Notes under the pieces: model-generated
What the model was told of the DNA's origin: nothing
Databases searched by the model: none
What the model saw: the letters and a program-made list of their open reading frames with translations, nothing else
Shown: one piece after another, positions 49,658-58,901 of the stretch
Numbering within the stretch: position 1 is the first letter of the stretch
How the letters are laid out: each line of letters starts with the position of its first letter
Translations under genes and position numbers: made by a program
NCBI GenBank assembly: GCA_949297765.1
Contig: CASFTV010000008.1
Location: 66,137-130,136, forward strand
Direction: 5' to 3'
DNA from: an uncultured bacterium
Lineage (GTDB): Bacteria; Verrucomicrobiota; Lentisphaeria; Victivallales; UBA1829
Length of the DNA: 64,000 nucleotides

Positions 49658-52291
49658 ATGGAATTTTATTATTTCTGCTCCAGTCACTGGGACCGCGAAT
49701 GGTACCGTCCGTTTCAGTACTTCCGCGGAATGCTGCTGGAAAACGCGGAGAAAATCCTCGACGTTCTGGAAAACGATCCGGCATTTCAATGCTTTGTCTT
49801 CGACGGGCAGACAATCGTTCTGGAGGATATTACGGAAATCCGTCCGGACTGGAAGGAACGATTGAAAGAACAGATCGGCCGCGGACGGCTGAAGATCGGT
49901 CCCTGGTACCTGATGCCCGATGAACTGCTGCCGTCGGGCGAGGCGCTGATCCGCAATCTCCTGCGCGGACGGCGCATCGCCGGGGAATACGGAGTCGATC
50001 CATGGCCCGTCGGCTATCTTCCCGACACCTTCGGCCACATTGCGCAGATGCCGCAGATCCTCCGGGAATTCGGCATGGAAATCGCAGTCGGATGGCGCGG
50101 AATTGATGAAACTCTTCCTCCTTTTCTCCGCTGGGCGGCACCGGACGGTTCCGTCTGCCGTCTTCTGCATCTTCCGTACAGCGGCTACGGCGACTTTTCC
50201 TTCGTCCGCATGGAAAAGGATTTCGACACCGCCTTCCGGAAAATGGTCGAACGGGAACGCGCCGTCTACGGCGAAACCTTCCTTCTGAGCGACGCATTCG
50301 ACCATCAGGAAATTCCCGCCGATGCCCCCGCCGTCCTCCGCCGAATCGGGGAACTCTATCCTGACGCCAGGATCCATTGGACCGATTTCACCGATCCGGT
50401 ATTCCGGGACCTTTCGGAACGCCTCCCGCTCGTGCGCGGAGAACAGATCTGCACCTGCCGGGGAGTCCGGAGTTCCGGCATTCAGATCCCCGCCACGCTC
50501 TCGTCCCGAGTCGACCTCAAACTGGCCAATGACGGTCTCCAGAACACGCTGGAACTTGAAATGGAACCGGCGGCGGTCCATCTTCGGGAGGAATTTTCCC
50601 GGAATCTGCGGGGAATGCTGGATCTCGCCTGGAAACTCTGTCTTCAGAATCAGCCGCACGACTCCATCTGCGGCTGTTCCGTGGATGCGGTCCACGCCGT
50701 GATGGCGTCGCGGACCGCAGAAGCGCACCAGATCTGCGACTATCTGCGCGATCAGCTGATCCTTCAGGATCGAACCGCCCTCACCGGCGAACTCATGGGC
50801 GGATACTCGTCCGCGGAGGACGGGCGCTGCACGCTGCGTGTCTTCAATCCGCTTCCGTTCTCCCGGCAGGAGGTGTTCTCCATCCCGGTGGAATTCATCG
50901 GGGAAACCTATCCGGCAATGTTTGCGGAGCCGAGAAGTTCGGAATCGCGCAACGCCTTCCATCTGTTCACGGAAAACGGGGAAGAGATCCCCTACGCGGT
51001 AACGGAGATTCAGCGCAATGTCCGGAAATCGGAATACCGCCAGAAGTACCGGACCTTCCAGATCTATACGCTGACGGCCGAACTCCGCCTGAAAGCCCAT
51101 GACTGGACAACGTTCCGGATCGAACCCGCCGGACGGCCCGTCCGGTATTTCGGCTCTCTGCGGACGGGCAGCTGTTCCGCGGAAAACGAATTCCTCGCGC
51201 TGGAGATCCTTCCGGACGGCCGGTTCAATGTCAGGGACAAGCGGTCGGGGCGGATCTGCTCCGGACTCAACAACTTCCTGATCGACCGGGAGAGCGGAGA
51301 CGGATGGGGACATGTCCGTCCGCTCTGCAGCACGGAACTGATCGCCTCCTCCCGCGCACAAACGGTCGTGACGGAAGACAATTCCCTGCGGACCGTCTTC
51401 GAAATCACCCGTTTCTACGAACTCCCGGAAGAGGTTTTGTTCGGCGGAACCGTCAACGCCGCATACGGCGCCACCCGTCTTTCGGACCACCGGCGAAGTC
51501 TGTGCATCACAAGCCGGATCACTCTTTCCCGGAATTCGCCGGAACTCCGCGTTGTCACATCGCTGCACAACACCATCCGGGACTGCCGTCTCCGTCTCCG
51601 CATTCCGACCGGAATTCCCGGCTCCTGGTTTGCCAGTCAGGCGTTTGTCTTCCTCGACCGCGCCCCCGGACGGGAATCCGGCGATGAAACCCGCGATTTC
51701 CGGGAAACCGAACCCCTCGAAAAAAACTTCAGCGGCATCGCCGGAAAACGCGACGCCGGCGGCGGCATCGCCATTCTCTCCGCAGGCGGACTCCATGAGA
51801 TCTCCGGAACCGAATCCGGCGACCTCCTCGTCACCCTCTTCCGCGCATTCCGCCGCACGGTCGGAACCGAGGGAGAAACCGACGGCGAACTCCAGCGCGA
51901 TCTCCGCTTCGATTACGCCTACCGTTTCTTTTCCCGCGAGAGCAATGCCGATCTCCACCGGCATCTCCTGCTTCTCCGCACACAGCCGATCGCCTATACG
52001 CTCTGCTCGGCGGCGGTCCGGGCGGAAAATCCCCACACCGCCCTCCTTTCGCTGGAAGGAGCTCTCTCCTTTTCCGCTCTGAAACCGGCGGAAGACGGCT
52101 CGGGAAACATCATTCTGCGCCTGGTCAATCTCTCCGGGGAACCCGGACGGGCCGCCATCCGTCTCTCCGCGCCGCACCGGATCACGGAATGCACAATGGC
52201 GGAAACCCCGGGCGCTCTCATCGCCGAACAGAGTTCCCTTTTCTCCGTGGAACTTCCGCCATGGAAAACCGGAACTTTCCGGATCTCATGA
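49658..52291 (+). CDS. Alpha-mannosidase, GH38 family
   Basis: Retaining alpha-mannosidase of 877 residues. The zinc site and catalytic residues are visible: SSHWDREWY (His10, Asp12), GYLPDTFGHIAQMPQI with nucleophile Asp123, and NQPHDSICGCS (His334, Asp335). Central and C-terminal beta domains follow (LRVFNPLPFSRQEVFSIPVE; EFLALEILPDGRFNVRDKRSG). No signal peptide, so it is cytosolic and would trim imported mannose-containing oligosaccharides. The ATG after GAAAGGG gives the standard short GH38 N-terminus; the longer open frame is a shadow inside the AraC gene. Confidence 0.94.
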   Translation: MEFYYFCSSHWDREWYRPFQYFRGMLLENAEKILDVLENDPAFQCFVFDGQTIVLEDITEIRPDWKERLKEQIGRGRLKIGPWYLMPDELLPSGEALIRNLLRGRRIAGEYGVDPWPVGYLPDTFGHIAQMPQILREFGMEIAVGWRGIDETLPPFLRWAAPDGSVCRLLHLPYSGYGDFSFVRMEKDFDTAFRKMVERERAVYGETFLLSDAFDHQEIPADAPAVLRRIGELYPDARIHWTDFTDPVFRDLSERLPLVRGEQICTCRGVRSSGIQIPATLSSRVDLKLANDGLQNTLELEMEPAAVHLREEFSRNLRGMLDLAWKLCLQNQPHDSICGCSVDAVHAVMASRTAEAHQICDYLRDQLILQDRTALTGELMGGYSSAEDGRCTLRVFNPLPFSRQEVFSIPVEFIGETYPAMFAEPRSSESRNAFHLFTENGEEIPYAVTEIQRNVRKSEYRQKYRTFQIYTLTAELRLKAHDWTTFRIEPAGRPVRYFGSLRTGSCSAENEFLALEILPDGRFNVRDKRSGRICSGLNNFLIDRESGDGWGHVRPLCSTELIASSRAQTVVTEDNSLRTVFEITRFYELPEEVLFGGTVNAAYGATRLSDHRRSLCITSRITLSRNSPELRVVTSLHNTIRDCRLRLRIPTGIPGSWFASQAFVFLDRAPGRESGDETRDFRETEPLEKNFSGIAGKRDAGGGIAILSAGGLHEISGTESGDLLVTLFRAFRRTVGTEGETDGELQRDLRFDYAYRFFSRESNADLHRHLLLLRTQPIAYTLCSAAVRAENPHTALLSLEGALSFSALKPAEDGSGNIILRLVNLSGEPGRAAIRLSAPHRITECTMAETPGALIAEQSSLFSVELPPWKTGTFRIS

Positions 52292-52337
52292 AAGAAAAAC
52301 GATTTTCTCCGCAGAGAAATCCGGCCCGGCGGTCCGG

Positions 52338-54356
52338 TCAGCCGTTTCTCCGCTTGAGAACCGTACTTCCGGAAGGGGGCAGAAGAAGTTCCGTGATTTC
52401 TCCCGTTCCGTTCCAGAGATCCTCCATCGGGAACGGAAGCGGGAAACGCTGCTCCTCCGGCGTGAGATTCAGCAGGAAATAATATTCCGTTTCGTCCTTC
52501 CCGATGCGGCGGCTGACGGCGAAAGATTCGGGAATCCCGGAAAGAACCGGAGAAATTCCGCATTCCGCCAGGAGATCGCCGTAGAAACCGGTCAGGAACT
52601 CCAGTCCGGTCCGGGCGCCGATATAGACGGCCTTCCCTTTTCCGAACCGGTTCGAGGTCAGCGCGGGCGATCCCGCATAGAATTCGGAATTGTAGACCGC
52701 CAGCACATCCGCCCCCTCCGCATGGAGATATTCCGCATAGTCCCGGACTTCATGGCGGATGCCGTTGTAATCGAACGACTGCTTCACCTGCGGTTCCAGT
52801 CCGTCGATGTCCTCGCTCCAGACGCCGAACAGCTCACGCAGCTCCTTTCCGCCCGGATTCCCGCCGAGAAAACAGGCGTTGTTCTCATCGACGTATGCGG
52901 AAAGATAGGTCATGACCAGCGTTCCGCCGCCGCGGACAAACGCCTTCAGGCGCTCCGCCACCCCGTTCCGGAGCAGGAACAGCATCGGCGCAACGATGAG
53001 CTTGTAATTCCCGAACTCACACATGCTGTCGATGACCGCCAGATCGACATTGTGCTTCCAGAGCGCTCGATAGTGCAGATCGACCGTTTTCTCATACTGC
53101 TTGACGGAATCTCCGCCGAAGCCGGAGGTGGTGTTGAGCGCCCAGAGCGCCTCCCAGTCAAACAGCACAGCGGCCTCCTGCGAACGGCGGGAGTCGACGA
53201 TCTCCGCAATCTTGTTCAGCCGGGCGCCGTACTCCGCCACGGTTTTGAACACCAGAGTCTGATCGGAGCCGTCGTGTCCGACAACAGCGCCATGGATCTT
53301 TTCCGCGTTTCCGCGTCCTTTGCGCCACTGGAAATACATGGTTCCGTCGGCGCCGTGACCGAGCGCCAGGTGCATCTCCCGGACAAACTCATTGGGCCGG
53401 CGCAGCTTCGTGTACGGATGGTAATTCGGTATTCCGGGACAGGTTTCAAACAGCAGGAACGGCTTGTCCAGCATGGTATAGTGCATGTCGTGCAGGAAGG
53501 AGAAACGGGCGGCCTCGCGTTCGACATCGCCGATATACCAGTCCGGATAACAGTCGTCCCCGATGAAGTCGCACTCTCCGGCGACCGCCCAGTAGTTAAG
53601 CGGACCGAACGTTCCCATCATGTTGGTGGACAGCGGCTTGTCGGAATAACGGCGGACCGCGGCGATCTCCATCCGGAAGAAGTCAAGAATATTCTCCGTC
53701 ACAAACCGCATCCAGTCGAGACGGGCGATATCCAGCGCGGGATCCTCCGGGCAGACCTGTCCCCAGTCCGTGAAACGATGCCCCCAGAACGCCGACCAGT
53801 AACAGTCGTTGAGATTCTCCAGCGACCCGTAGCGCTTCTTCAAAAACGCATGAAACTTCTCCACGCAGCGGCCGCAGCGGCAGACCGTGGAATACTCATT
53901 GCTGATGTGCCAGCCCGCCAGAGCCGGATGATTGTGATAGCGTTCCGCAAGTTTTTCATCCATCCGCGCCGTCCCCGCCCGGTAGACCGGATCGTTGAGA
54001 CAGGCACTCTGACGGCTCATCCACGGCGCCCGGCTTCCATCCGCACGGACCACTCCCGTTTCCGGATAGCGCTGCCCCATCCATCCCGGACGGGCGGCGG
54101 AAGGGGTCGCCAGAAAAATCCTTTTCCCGTGTTCGGCACAGCGGTCCATGATCGAATCCAGCCAGGAGAAGTCAAAGACCCCTTCCTCCACTTCGATCTG
54201 CCCCCAGGAAAAGATTCCCAGCGAAAAGGTATTGCATCCGGCGCGGTCCATCAGTTCGAAATCGCGGTCGATGATCTCCGGATGGCGCGGCAGCCACTGA
54301 TCCGGATTCCAGTCGCCTCCATGCAGAATAAACGGAAAATCCCTGAGTATCGTCAT
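52338..54356 (-). CDS. Beta-galactosidase, GH42 family
   Basis: Protein of 672 residues with the GH42 layout: TIM barrel (about 1-390), trimerisation domain (about 395-600) and small C-terminal beta domain. Acid/base Glu154 is in WHISNEYS and nucleophile Glu304 in LLFETCPG. Four cysteines (119, 159, 161, 164) match the zinc-binding set of GH42 enzymes. FILHGGDWNPDQW is the typical start. No signal peptide, so it is cytosolic. It is convergent with the GH38 gene across 46 bases, with no clear terminator between them. Confidence 0.95.
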   Translation of the reverse strand: MTILRDFPFILHGGDWNPDQWLPRHPEIIDRDFELMDRAGCNTFSLGIFSWGQIEVEEGVFDFSWLDSIMDRCAEHGKRIFLATPSAARPGWMGQRYPETGVVRADGSRAPWMSRQSACLNDPVYRAGTARMDEKLAERYHNHPALAGWHISNEYSTVCRCGRCVEKFHAFLKKRYGSLENLNDCYWSAFWGHRFTDWGQVCPEDPALDIARLDWMRFVTENILDFFRMEIAAVRRYSDKPLSTNMMGTFGPLNYWAVAGECDFIGDDCYPDWYIGDVEREAARFSFLHDMHYTMLDKPFLLFETCPGIPNYHPYTKLRRPNEFVREMHLALGHGADGTMYFQWRKGRGNAEKIHGAVVGHDGSDQTLVFKTVAEYGARLNKIAEIVDSRRSQEAAVLFDWEALWALNTTSGFGGDSVKQYEKTVDLHYRALWKHNVDLAVIDSMCEFGNYKLIVAPMLFLLRNGVAERLKAFVRGGGTLVMTYLSAYVDENNACFLGGNPGGKELRELFGVWSEDIDGLEPQVKQSFDYNGIRHEVRDYAEYLHAEGADVLAVYNSEFYAGSPALTSNRFGKGKAVYIGARTGLEFLTGFYGDLLAECGISPVLSGIPESFAVSRRIGKDETEYYFLLNLTPEEQRFPLPFPMEDLWNGTGEITELLLPPSGSTVLKRRNG

Positions 54357-54449
54357 TTCATTCGTCTCCCTTGTTGAAGAGAATATATCCGTATCTTTCG
54401 ACAGAATCCATCGCCGGAATGCTTTTTCCGGAATCTTTTTCCATACCTC

Positions 54450-54477
54450 TTGACATCTCCGAAAAATCCGGTATATT
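54450..54477 (+). promoter_or_regulatory. Promoter of the glycosyltransferase gene
   Basis: Consensus TTGACA, a 16-base spacer and TATATT, about 46 bases before the start codon. Confidence 0.7.
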
Positions 54478-54523
54478 GAGATGTCCTGTTTTTCTCCTGA
54501 ATCCGTTATCGACGAGGGCTCCG

Positions 54524-55519
54524 ATGAAACTGATCATGATTGCCTCTCCCGGAAAGCTGGACCGCTATCTGGAAGATTTTACAGAATCCATTTCCCGAAC
54601 TGGCATTGACACCCGGTTCCAGTCGCTGTCGGAACTGAACGGGAACCGTTTTCCTGTTTTCTGGCGCTCACCGGAAATCAAACGGCATGAATCCTTGCGG
54701 AAACTCGTAAAGGAAGAGAAACCGGATGTTCTGATATTCAACTCCTCCAAACCGCGGTTTGACTTCCGGAAAGTACGGGAATTTTTCCGCGGCCGGATTG
54801 TTGTCTACGATATGGAAGGTCCGAATTTTCCCGCCTTCGACCGGGCGGACAAATGGATTCAGCTGGTTGACCTGGTCGTAACAACATCCCGATATTCGTG
54901 CCGGAAACTGCAGACAGAAGGATATTCCAATGTGGTGTATCTCCCGCATGGAGTCAATCCGCGGAAATTTTATCCGGAAGAGGTAAGCAACCCGGTTTTT
55001 CACAGAGAACGCATCTTCATCGGCCGCCCGTCACCACACCGGATCGAATGTTTTGAATCCCTTCTCAACTCCGATCTTCCCGTCACGCTGTACGGTAAAA
55101 AGTGGCATGCGGTTCCCAACCTTTCCCCCGGTCAGAGCGCCGCACTCTTTCCGCTTGCAGAAAACATTTACGGAGATTCTCTGCGCCAGGCGGTTTCCGG
55201 AGCCGCACTCTTCATCAACGTCCAGCAGGACCAGTTCAAGGATCTGCATACGCTGGTCAACATGCAGGTATTCATCGTCTCGGCATGCCGGACCAGCCTC
55301 CTGACCGAATATGTGGAAGAACTCGAAGAGCTGTTCGAGCCGGAACGGGAGATCTCCATCTTCCGCAACCCGGAGGAACTCTGCGAGAAAGCACGCTTCC
55401 TCCAGAAAAATCCCGCCACAGCCCGAACGATGGCGGAAGCCGCCTTTCAGCGCACTCTCCGGGATCACACGCTGGACCATCGTGCCCAGGCATTCCGACA
55501 GCTCCTCGACGCTCTCTGA
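54524..55519 (+). CDS. CgeB-like glycosyltransferase
   Basis: Protein of 331 residues with a GT-B layout. The N-terminal half has a Rossmann-like core (KLIMIASPGKLDRYL, DVLIFNSS, VVYDMEGPNFP) and the C-terminal half carries VVYLPHGVNPRKFYP, IFIGRPSPHRIE and VTLYGKKWH, then SGAALFINVQQDQFKDLHTLVNM and a final FRNPEELCEKARFL, which match CgeB/Glyco_trans_1_2 proteins of spore or surface glycosylation. Sugar donor and acceptor unknown. It stands alone between its own promoter and a hairpin. The start after GAGGG is favoured over the longer upstream frame, which runs across the promoter. Confidence 0.75.
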   Translation: MKLIMIASPGKLDRYLEDFTESISRTGIDTRFQSLSELNGNRFPVFWRSPEIKRHESLRKLVKEEKPDVLIFNSSKPRFDFRKVREFFRGRIVVYDMEGPNFPAFDRADKWIQLVDLVVTTSRYSCRKLQTEGYSNVVYLPHGVNPRKFYPEEVSNPVFHRERIFIGRPSPHRIECFESLLNSDLPVTLYGKKWHAVPNLSPGQSAALFPLAENIYGDSLRQAVSGAALFINVQQDQFKDLHTLVNMQVFIVSACRTSLLTEYVEELEELFEPEREISIFRNPEELCEKARFLQKNPATARTMAEAAFQRTLRDHTLDHRAQAFRQLLDAL

Positions 55520-55537
55520 TCCATCACCCGAAATCCC

Positions 55538-55566
55538 TTTTTTCAACCGTGCAGCGGTTGAAAAAA
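55538..55566. repeat. Perfect inverted repeat with T-rich 5' arm
   Basis: TTTTTTCAACCG and CGGTTGAAAAAA, 12-bp perfect arms around a 5-base loop. The polarity (T first, A last) is wrong for an intrinsic terminator on either strand. Confidence 0.7.
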
Positions 55567-55602
55567 GTCCCCCGGAAAGGTTTGGAAAAGAAAGAGCGCG
55601 AG

Positions 55603-55636
55603 AAGGAAAAAACCTTTCCTCAAAAGGTTTTTCCTT
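55603..55636. terminator. Bidirectional terminator hairpin before ilvE
   Basis: AAGGAAAAAACCTTT and AAAGGTTTTTCCTT pair with one bulged A. The 3' arm is T-rich read from either strand, so it can serve the glycosyltransferase gene and ilvE. Confidence 0.6.
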
Positions 55637-55670
55637 CCCGCATCATCCCCCCCGCCCGGACAGCACCACT

Positions 55671-56708
55671 CTACTGAATTTTCATCATCCAGTTGTGCGT
55701 ATCGGGCAAATCGCCATGCTGAATGCCGGTCATCCGGTCATACAGCTTATGAAGCACGGGTCCGCAGGTCTCCCCATACTGGAACACCGTATCGCCCATT
55801 ACAATTTTCGAAATCGGCGTAATCACGACGGCGGTTCCGCAGGCGCCGACTTCCGCGAAATCGGCCAGTTCACTTTTGCGCACCTTCCGGAGTTCGACCG
55901 GAATGTTCAAATCCTTTGCAATTTCCTGCAGCGACATATTGGTAATACTGTGCAGGATGGAACGGGAAACGGGGGTCACATAACGACCGTCCTTTGTAAT
56001 CGCGAAGAAGTTGCTGGTACCGAATTCATCAATGAATTCATGTTCCTTCGGATCAAAGAAAAGGGTAATCGGAAACCCTCTGTCCTTGGCGACTTTGCTG
56101 GGTTTAAGACTTGCCGCATAGTTTCCGGCGAATTTCACATGTCCGGTTCCGCGGGGAGCGGCGCGGTCGTAATCCTCAATGACGAGCGCTTCGACGGGAG
56201 TGATTCCCCCCTTGTAATACGCGCCGACGGGAGTGACAAGAATGAGGAAATCATACATTTTGCTCGGAGCCACGCCGATCTGCGCGCCGGTGCCGATCAG
56301 CAGCGGGCGGATGTAGAGAGCCCCTCCGGTTCCGTACGGCGGCACATAATCCATATTGTCCCGGACGACCATTTCGATCATCTTGAGATACAGCTCCATC
56401 GGGATTTCCGGAGCGAGCATGTATTCGGCGGCGAGGTTCATCCGTTTGACATTTTCCCAGGGACGGAGGCAGCGGACCGAGCCATCTTTCTGACGGAAGC
56501 ACTTCAGACCTTCGAACGCGGCCTGTCCGTAATGCAGGCAGGTTGCCGCGACGGACATCGTAATCACCGGCTCCGTATGCAGAACAGGTTCGGACCACGC
56601 GCCGTCCTTCCATGTGGAGCGGACGTGGGAATTGGTCGGCATGTAAGCAAACCCCAGGGAGGACCAGTTGATGTCCCCGGGCGCCATCTTGGGTAGTGAC
56701 TCTGACAT
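55671..56708 (-). CDS. ilvE: Branched-chain amino acid aminotransferase
   Basis: PLP-dependent aminotransferase of 345 residues, fold type IV, that makes or degrades Leu, Ile and Val. CLHYGQAAFEGLKCFRQKDG and VRCLRPWENVKRMNLAAEYM mark the substrate-side loop; the PLP lysine is in GHVKFAGNYAASL; EFGTSNFFAITKDG and CGTAVVITPI are the phosphate-binding regions. Length fits the eukaryote-type (II) BCAT. The ATG after GAAGGA is chosen; the open frame upstream reads as Phe-rich noise. The upstream region has TTGTTT and TATAAA at 15 bases on the minus strand, a possible promoter. Confidence 0.95.
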   Translation of the reverse strand: MSESLPKMAPGDINWSSLGFAYMPTNSHVRSTWKDGAWSEPVLHTEPVITMSVAATCLHYGQAAFEGLKCFRQKDGSVRCLRPWENVKRMNLAAEYMLAPEIPMELYLKMIEMVVRDNMDYVPPYGTGGALYIRPLLIGTGAQIGVAPSKMYDFLILVTPVGAYYKGGITPVEALVIEDYDRAAPRGTGHVKFAGNYAASLKPSKVAKDRGFPITLFFDPKEHEFIDEFGTSNFFAITKDGRYVTPVSRSILHSITNMSLQEIAKDLNIPVELRKVRKSELADFAEVGACGTAVVITPISKIVMGDTVFQYGETCGPVLHKLYDRMTGIQHGDLPDTHNWMMKIQ

Positions 56709-56854
56709 GATGCGTTCTATCCTTCCGTGATTTAGTTTCACCGTGACACTATAATTTATACTCCCGTTGCGCGATAAACAATAGAGGAAAACAAATCTTT
56801 TTTCAAAAAAGTGAAAAAAAAGCATATTTCTTGATGCGAAGAACGGAAAAATAA

Positions 56855-56882
56855 TTGAAAAATGAAAAATCATCGCTAAATT
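56855..56882 (+). promoter_or_regulatory. Candidate promoter of the Pal-like gene
   Basis: TTGAAA, a 16-base spacer and TAAATT in AT-rich DNA, about 50 bases before the ATG. Confidence 0.45.
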
Positions 56883-56932
56883 GTAAAGGTATCAGAAAAC
56901 CAGAAAGAAAACAGTCAAACAGGGAGAAGAGT

Positions 56933-57568
56933 ATGTCATTGATGAAACGGATGATCGGCGGAGCGGCGGCAGTCGCCCTTGTCCTCGGAGCGACCGGATG
57001 CGCCTGGTTCGAAAGCGGCGAGGATGAAAGCCTTGAAATGTTCAAAGTCAAAGGGTCCGCAGACGGAGGAGTCCGCGGCACAGCGGGAGACAATACGGCG
57101 CCTTCCGGCGGCTCGGCAGACATCACCAGCGTCGGCGGCATCAACGGCGCGGACGCGGCAGGAGCCGGAGACTGGAACTCCTCGACACCCGGTCCCTATG
57201 ACGATTTCGGCCGTCCGATTCCCGGCGTCACGCTGCCGATCGTCTACTTCCCGTTCGACAGCTCCCGGATCGCAAGCGCCGAGGCTCCGAAGCTGGATGA
57301 AATCGCCTCCTACCTGACGAGCAATCCGGGAACCGGTGTGGTCATCGAAGGCAACTGCGACAGCCGCGGAAGCGATGAATACAACCGCGCCCTCGGCGAA
57401 CGCAGAGCGCTCGCCGCAAAGGAATATCTGCGCGGAAAGGGAATCGACGAATCCAGAATCCGCACCATCAGCTACGGCGAGGAACGGCCCGCGGTTCAGG
57501 GAGATGACGAAGAGTCGCGTTCCAAAAACCGCCGCGACGAATTTGTCGCCGTCACTCTGCGGAAATAA
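56933..57568 (+). CDS. pal: Pal-like OmpA-domain lipoprotein
   Basis: Outer-membrane lipoprotein of 211 residues. The signal peptide ends in lipobox LGATGC (Cys23 lipidated). A Gly/Ser/Asp-rich linker (about 30-90) leads to the OmpA peptidoglycan-binding domain: VYFPFDSSRI, VVIEGNCDSRGSDEYNRALGERRA (the NxxL..RA diaminopimelate-binding region) and a final SKNRRDEFV. It anchors the outer membrane to peptidoglycan, as in the Tol-Pal system; tol genes are not in the window. AGGGAG precedes the ATG. A terminator follows. Confidence 0.9.
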   Translation: MSLMKRMIGGAAAVALVLGATGCAWFESGEDESLEMFKVKGSADGGVRGTAGDNTAPSGGSADITSVGGINGADAAGAGDWNSSTPGPYDDFGRPIPGVTLPIVYFPFDSSRIASAEAPKLDEIASYLTSNPGTGVVIEGNCDSRGSDEYNRALGERRALAAKEYLRGKGIDESRIRTISYGEERPAVQGDDEESRSKNRRDEFVAVTLRK

Positions 57569-57589
57569 CCGTTTTTTTCCACGAATCTG

Positions 57590-57622
57590 ACGCCGGGCGG
57601 AAACTCTTCCCCGGCGTTTCTT
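57590..57622 (+). terminator. Intrinsic terminator after the Pal-like gene
   Basis: ACGCCGGG pairs with CCCGGCGT around a 12-base loop, followed by TTTCTTCTGTTT. It ends just before the DUF985 gene. Confidence 0.75.
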
Positions 57623-57633
57623 CTGTTTCAGAT

Positions 57634-58122
57634 ATGGCATCCGCACAGGAAATCGCACAGGCACTGGGACTTCAGGAACATTGCGAGGGAGGCATGTTCC
57701 GGGAGCTGTTCCGTTCCGTCGTCCGCACACATGCGACCAAACAGCGGCGGGCCGCAACCAGTATTTTCTATCTGCTGCGCGGGAAGGAGATCTCCCGCTG
57801 GCACATGGTCAAGTCCGACGAGATCTGGATGTACCACGCCGGTTCACCCGCCATCCAGCTTCTGCTGCTCCCCGACGGGACGTTTGAAGAGCGGATTGTC
57901 GGCCCCGATGTCCTCGGCGGCGAGTTTCCCCAGAGTCTCATTCCCGCATGGACATGGCAGAGCACCGTCCTTCTCGACCGGTCCGAGGAAAGCTGGGGAT
58001 TGTTCGGCGCGGTCGTCTGCCCCGGCTTTGAATATGAAGATTATGCGGAAGGTTCCGCGGAAGAGCTCATTCAACGGTATCCCGAAGCCAAAGACCGCAT
58101 TCTGGAACTCGGGCTTGCATGA
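57634..58122 (+). CDS. DUF985 cupin-superfamily protein
   Basis: Protein of 162 residues in the DUF985 (Cupin_5) family. Characteristic stretches: LGLQEHCEGGMFRELFRS near the N-terminus, TSIFYLLRGKEISRWHMVKSDEIWMYHAG (cupin box with His and Glu residues), VVCPGFEYEDYAEGS near the C-terminus. Function is unknown for the family; a small-molecule isomerase or metal-binding role has been suggested. No clear Shine-Dalgarno precedes the ATG, which lies soon after a terminator hairpin, so initiation may be leaderless or from an unseen promoter. Confidence 0.85.
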   Translation: MASAQEIAQALGLQEHCEGGMFRELFRSVVRTHATKQRRAATSIFYLLRGKEISRWHMVKSDEIWMYHAGSPAIQLLLLPDGTFEERIVGPDVLGGEFPQSLIPAWTWQSTVLLDRSEESWGLFGAVVCPGFEYEDYAEGSAEELIQRYPEAKDRILELGLA

Positions 58123-58148
58123 TCCGACCCCAACCAAAGAGAGAAACT

Positions 58149-58877
58149 ATGAAAAAAACAGATTACTTCGGAATCGCATTTCTGGTTCTTCTGGCCCTGC
58201 TCATTGTATTTTTCCCGGTCAACCACACCTTTCTGGCAAAACTCACCCGGAACGGCTGTATTTTCAACGGTTCGTTTGAATGGACCGGATTCACGCTGAA
58301 AGGGCTCGACCAGTTCGGAAACGTGACAAAGGCGGCGCCCTATCTGATGGGGTTCCTGAAATTCGCTCTTCTGGCGATGTTCGGCGAGATGGTCAAGAAC
58401 CGGATCAAAACCGGGTTCTGGCATACGGATCTTTTCCTTGTCCGCACAATTACCTGGGGCGTATTCGGCATGATTATGACGATGGCCTTTGCCCTGTTCG
58501 CGGGAGGGGTTGCAAGCGTCATGGGAACTCCGCTGTGGTTCGGCGGAAAGGAGATGGGGGATCTCGGAAACAAGCTGATTTTCGCAATTTCAACCTCGTT
58601 CTGGATGAATCTGATTTTCGCCTATCCGATGATGCTCGGCCATGAATGGTTCAACGTGGTGTTTGCAAAGCGCAGGTTTGTCGGCGGGACCGAGTTTCTC
58701 GGCCTGATCGACAAGCACGCATGGGGATCCTTCATTCCGAAAACGATTCTCTATTTCTGGCTTCCGGCGCACTTCATCACGTTTCTCCTGCCGGCGGAAT
58801 ACCGCGTGCTGATGGGCGCGTTCCTGAGCATGGCGCTCGGATTCTTCCTGACCATCCGATCTGTCAAAAAATCTTAA
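58149..58877 (+). CDS. Multi-pass membrane protein of unknown function
   Basis: Protein of 242 residues with about six hydrophobic segments (FGIAFLVLLALLIVFFP, LMGFLKFALLAMFGEMV, WGVFGMIMTMAFALFAGG, FAISTSFWMNLIFAYP, ILYFWLPAHFITFLLPA, GAFLSMALGFFLTI). The stretch ASVMGTPLWFGGKEMGD and the ISTSFWMNLIF segment recur in uncharacterised proteins of anaerobes, as far as I recall, but I cannot name a family. GAGAG precedes the ATG. It lies 26 bases after the DUF985 gene and 24 bases before paaK. Confidence 0.75.
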   Translation: MKKTDYFGIAFLVLLALLIVFFPVNHTFLAKLTRNGCIFNGSFEWTGFTLKGLDQFGNVTKAAPYLMGFLKFALLAMFGEMVKNRIKTGFWHTDLFLVRTITWGVFGMIMTMAFALFAGGVASVMGTPLWFGGKEMGDLGNKLIFAISTSFWMNLIFAYPMMLGHEWFNVVFAKRRFVGGTEFLGLIDKHAWGSFIPKTILYFWLPAHFITFLLPAEYRVLMGAFLSMALGFFLTIRSVKKS

Positions 58878-58901
58878 TTTCATAGAGAAAAGGTGTGAAT
58901 T

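Noticed and set aside
55538-55566. Inverted repeat as the glycosyltransferase terminator
   Set aside because: The T tract is in the 5' arm and the A tract in the 3' arm on both strands, which is the wrong polarity for an intrinsic terminator; listed as a repeat instead.
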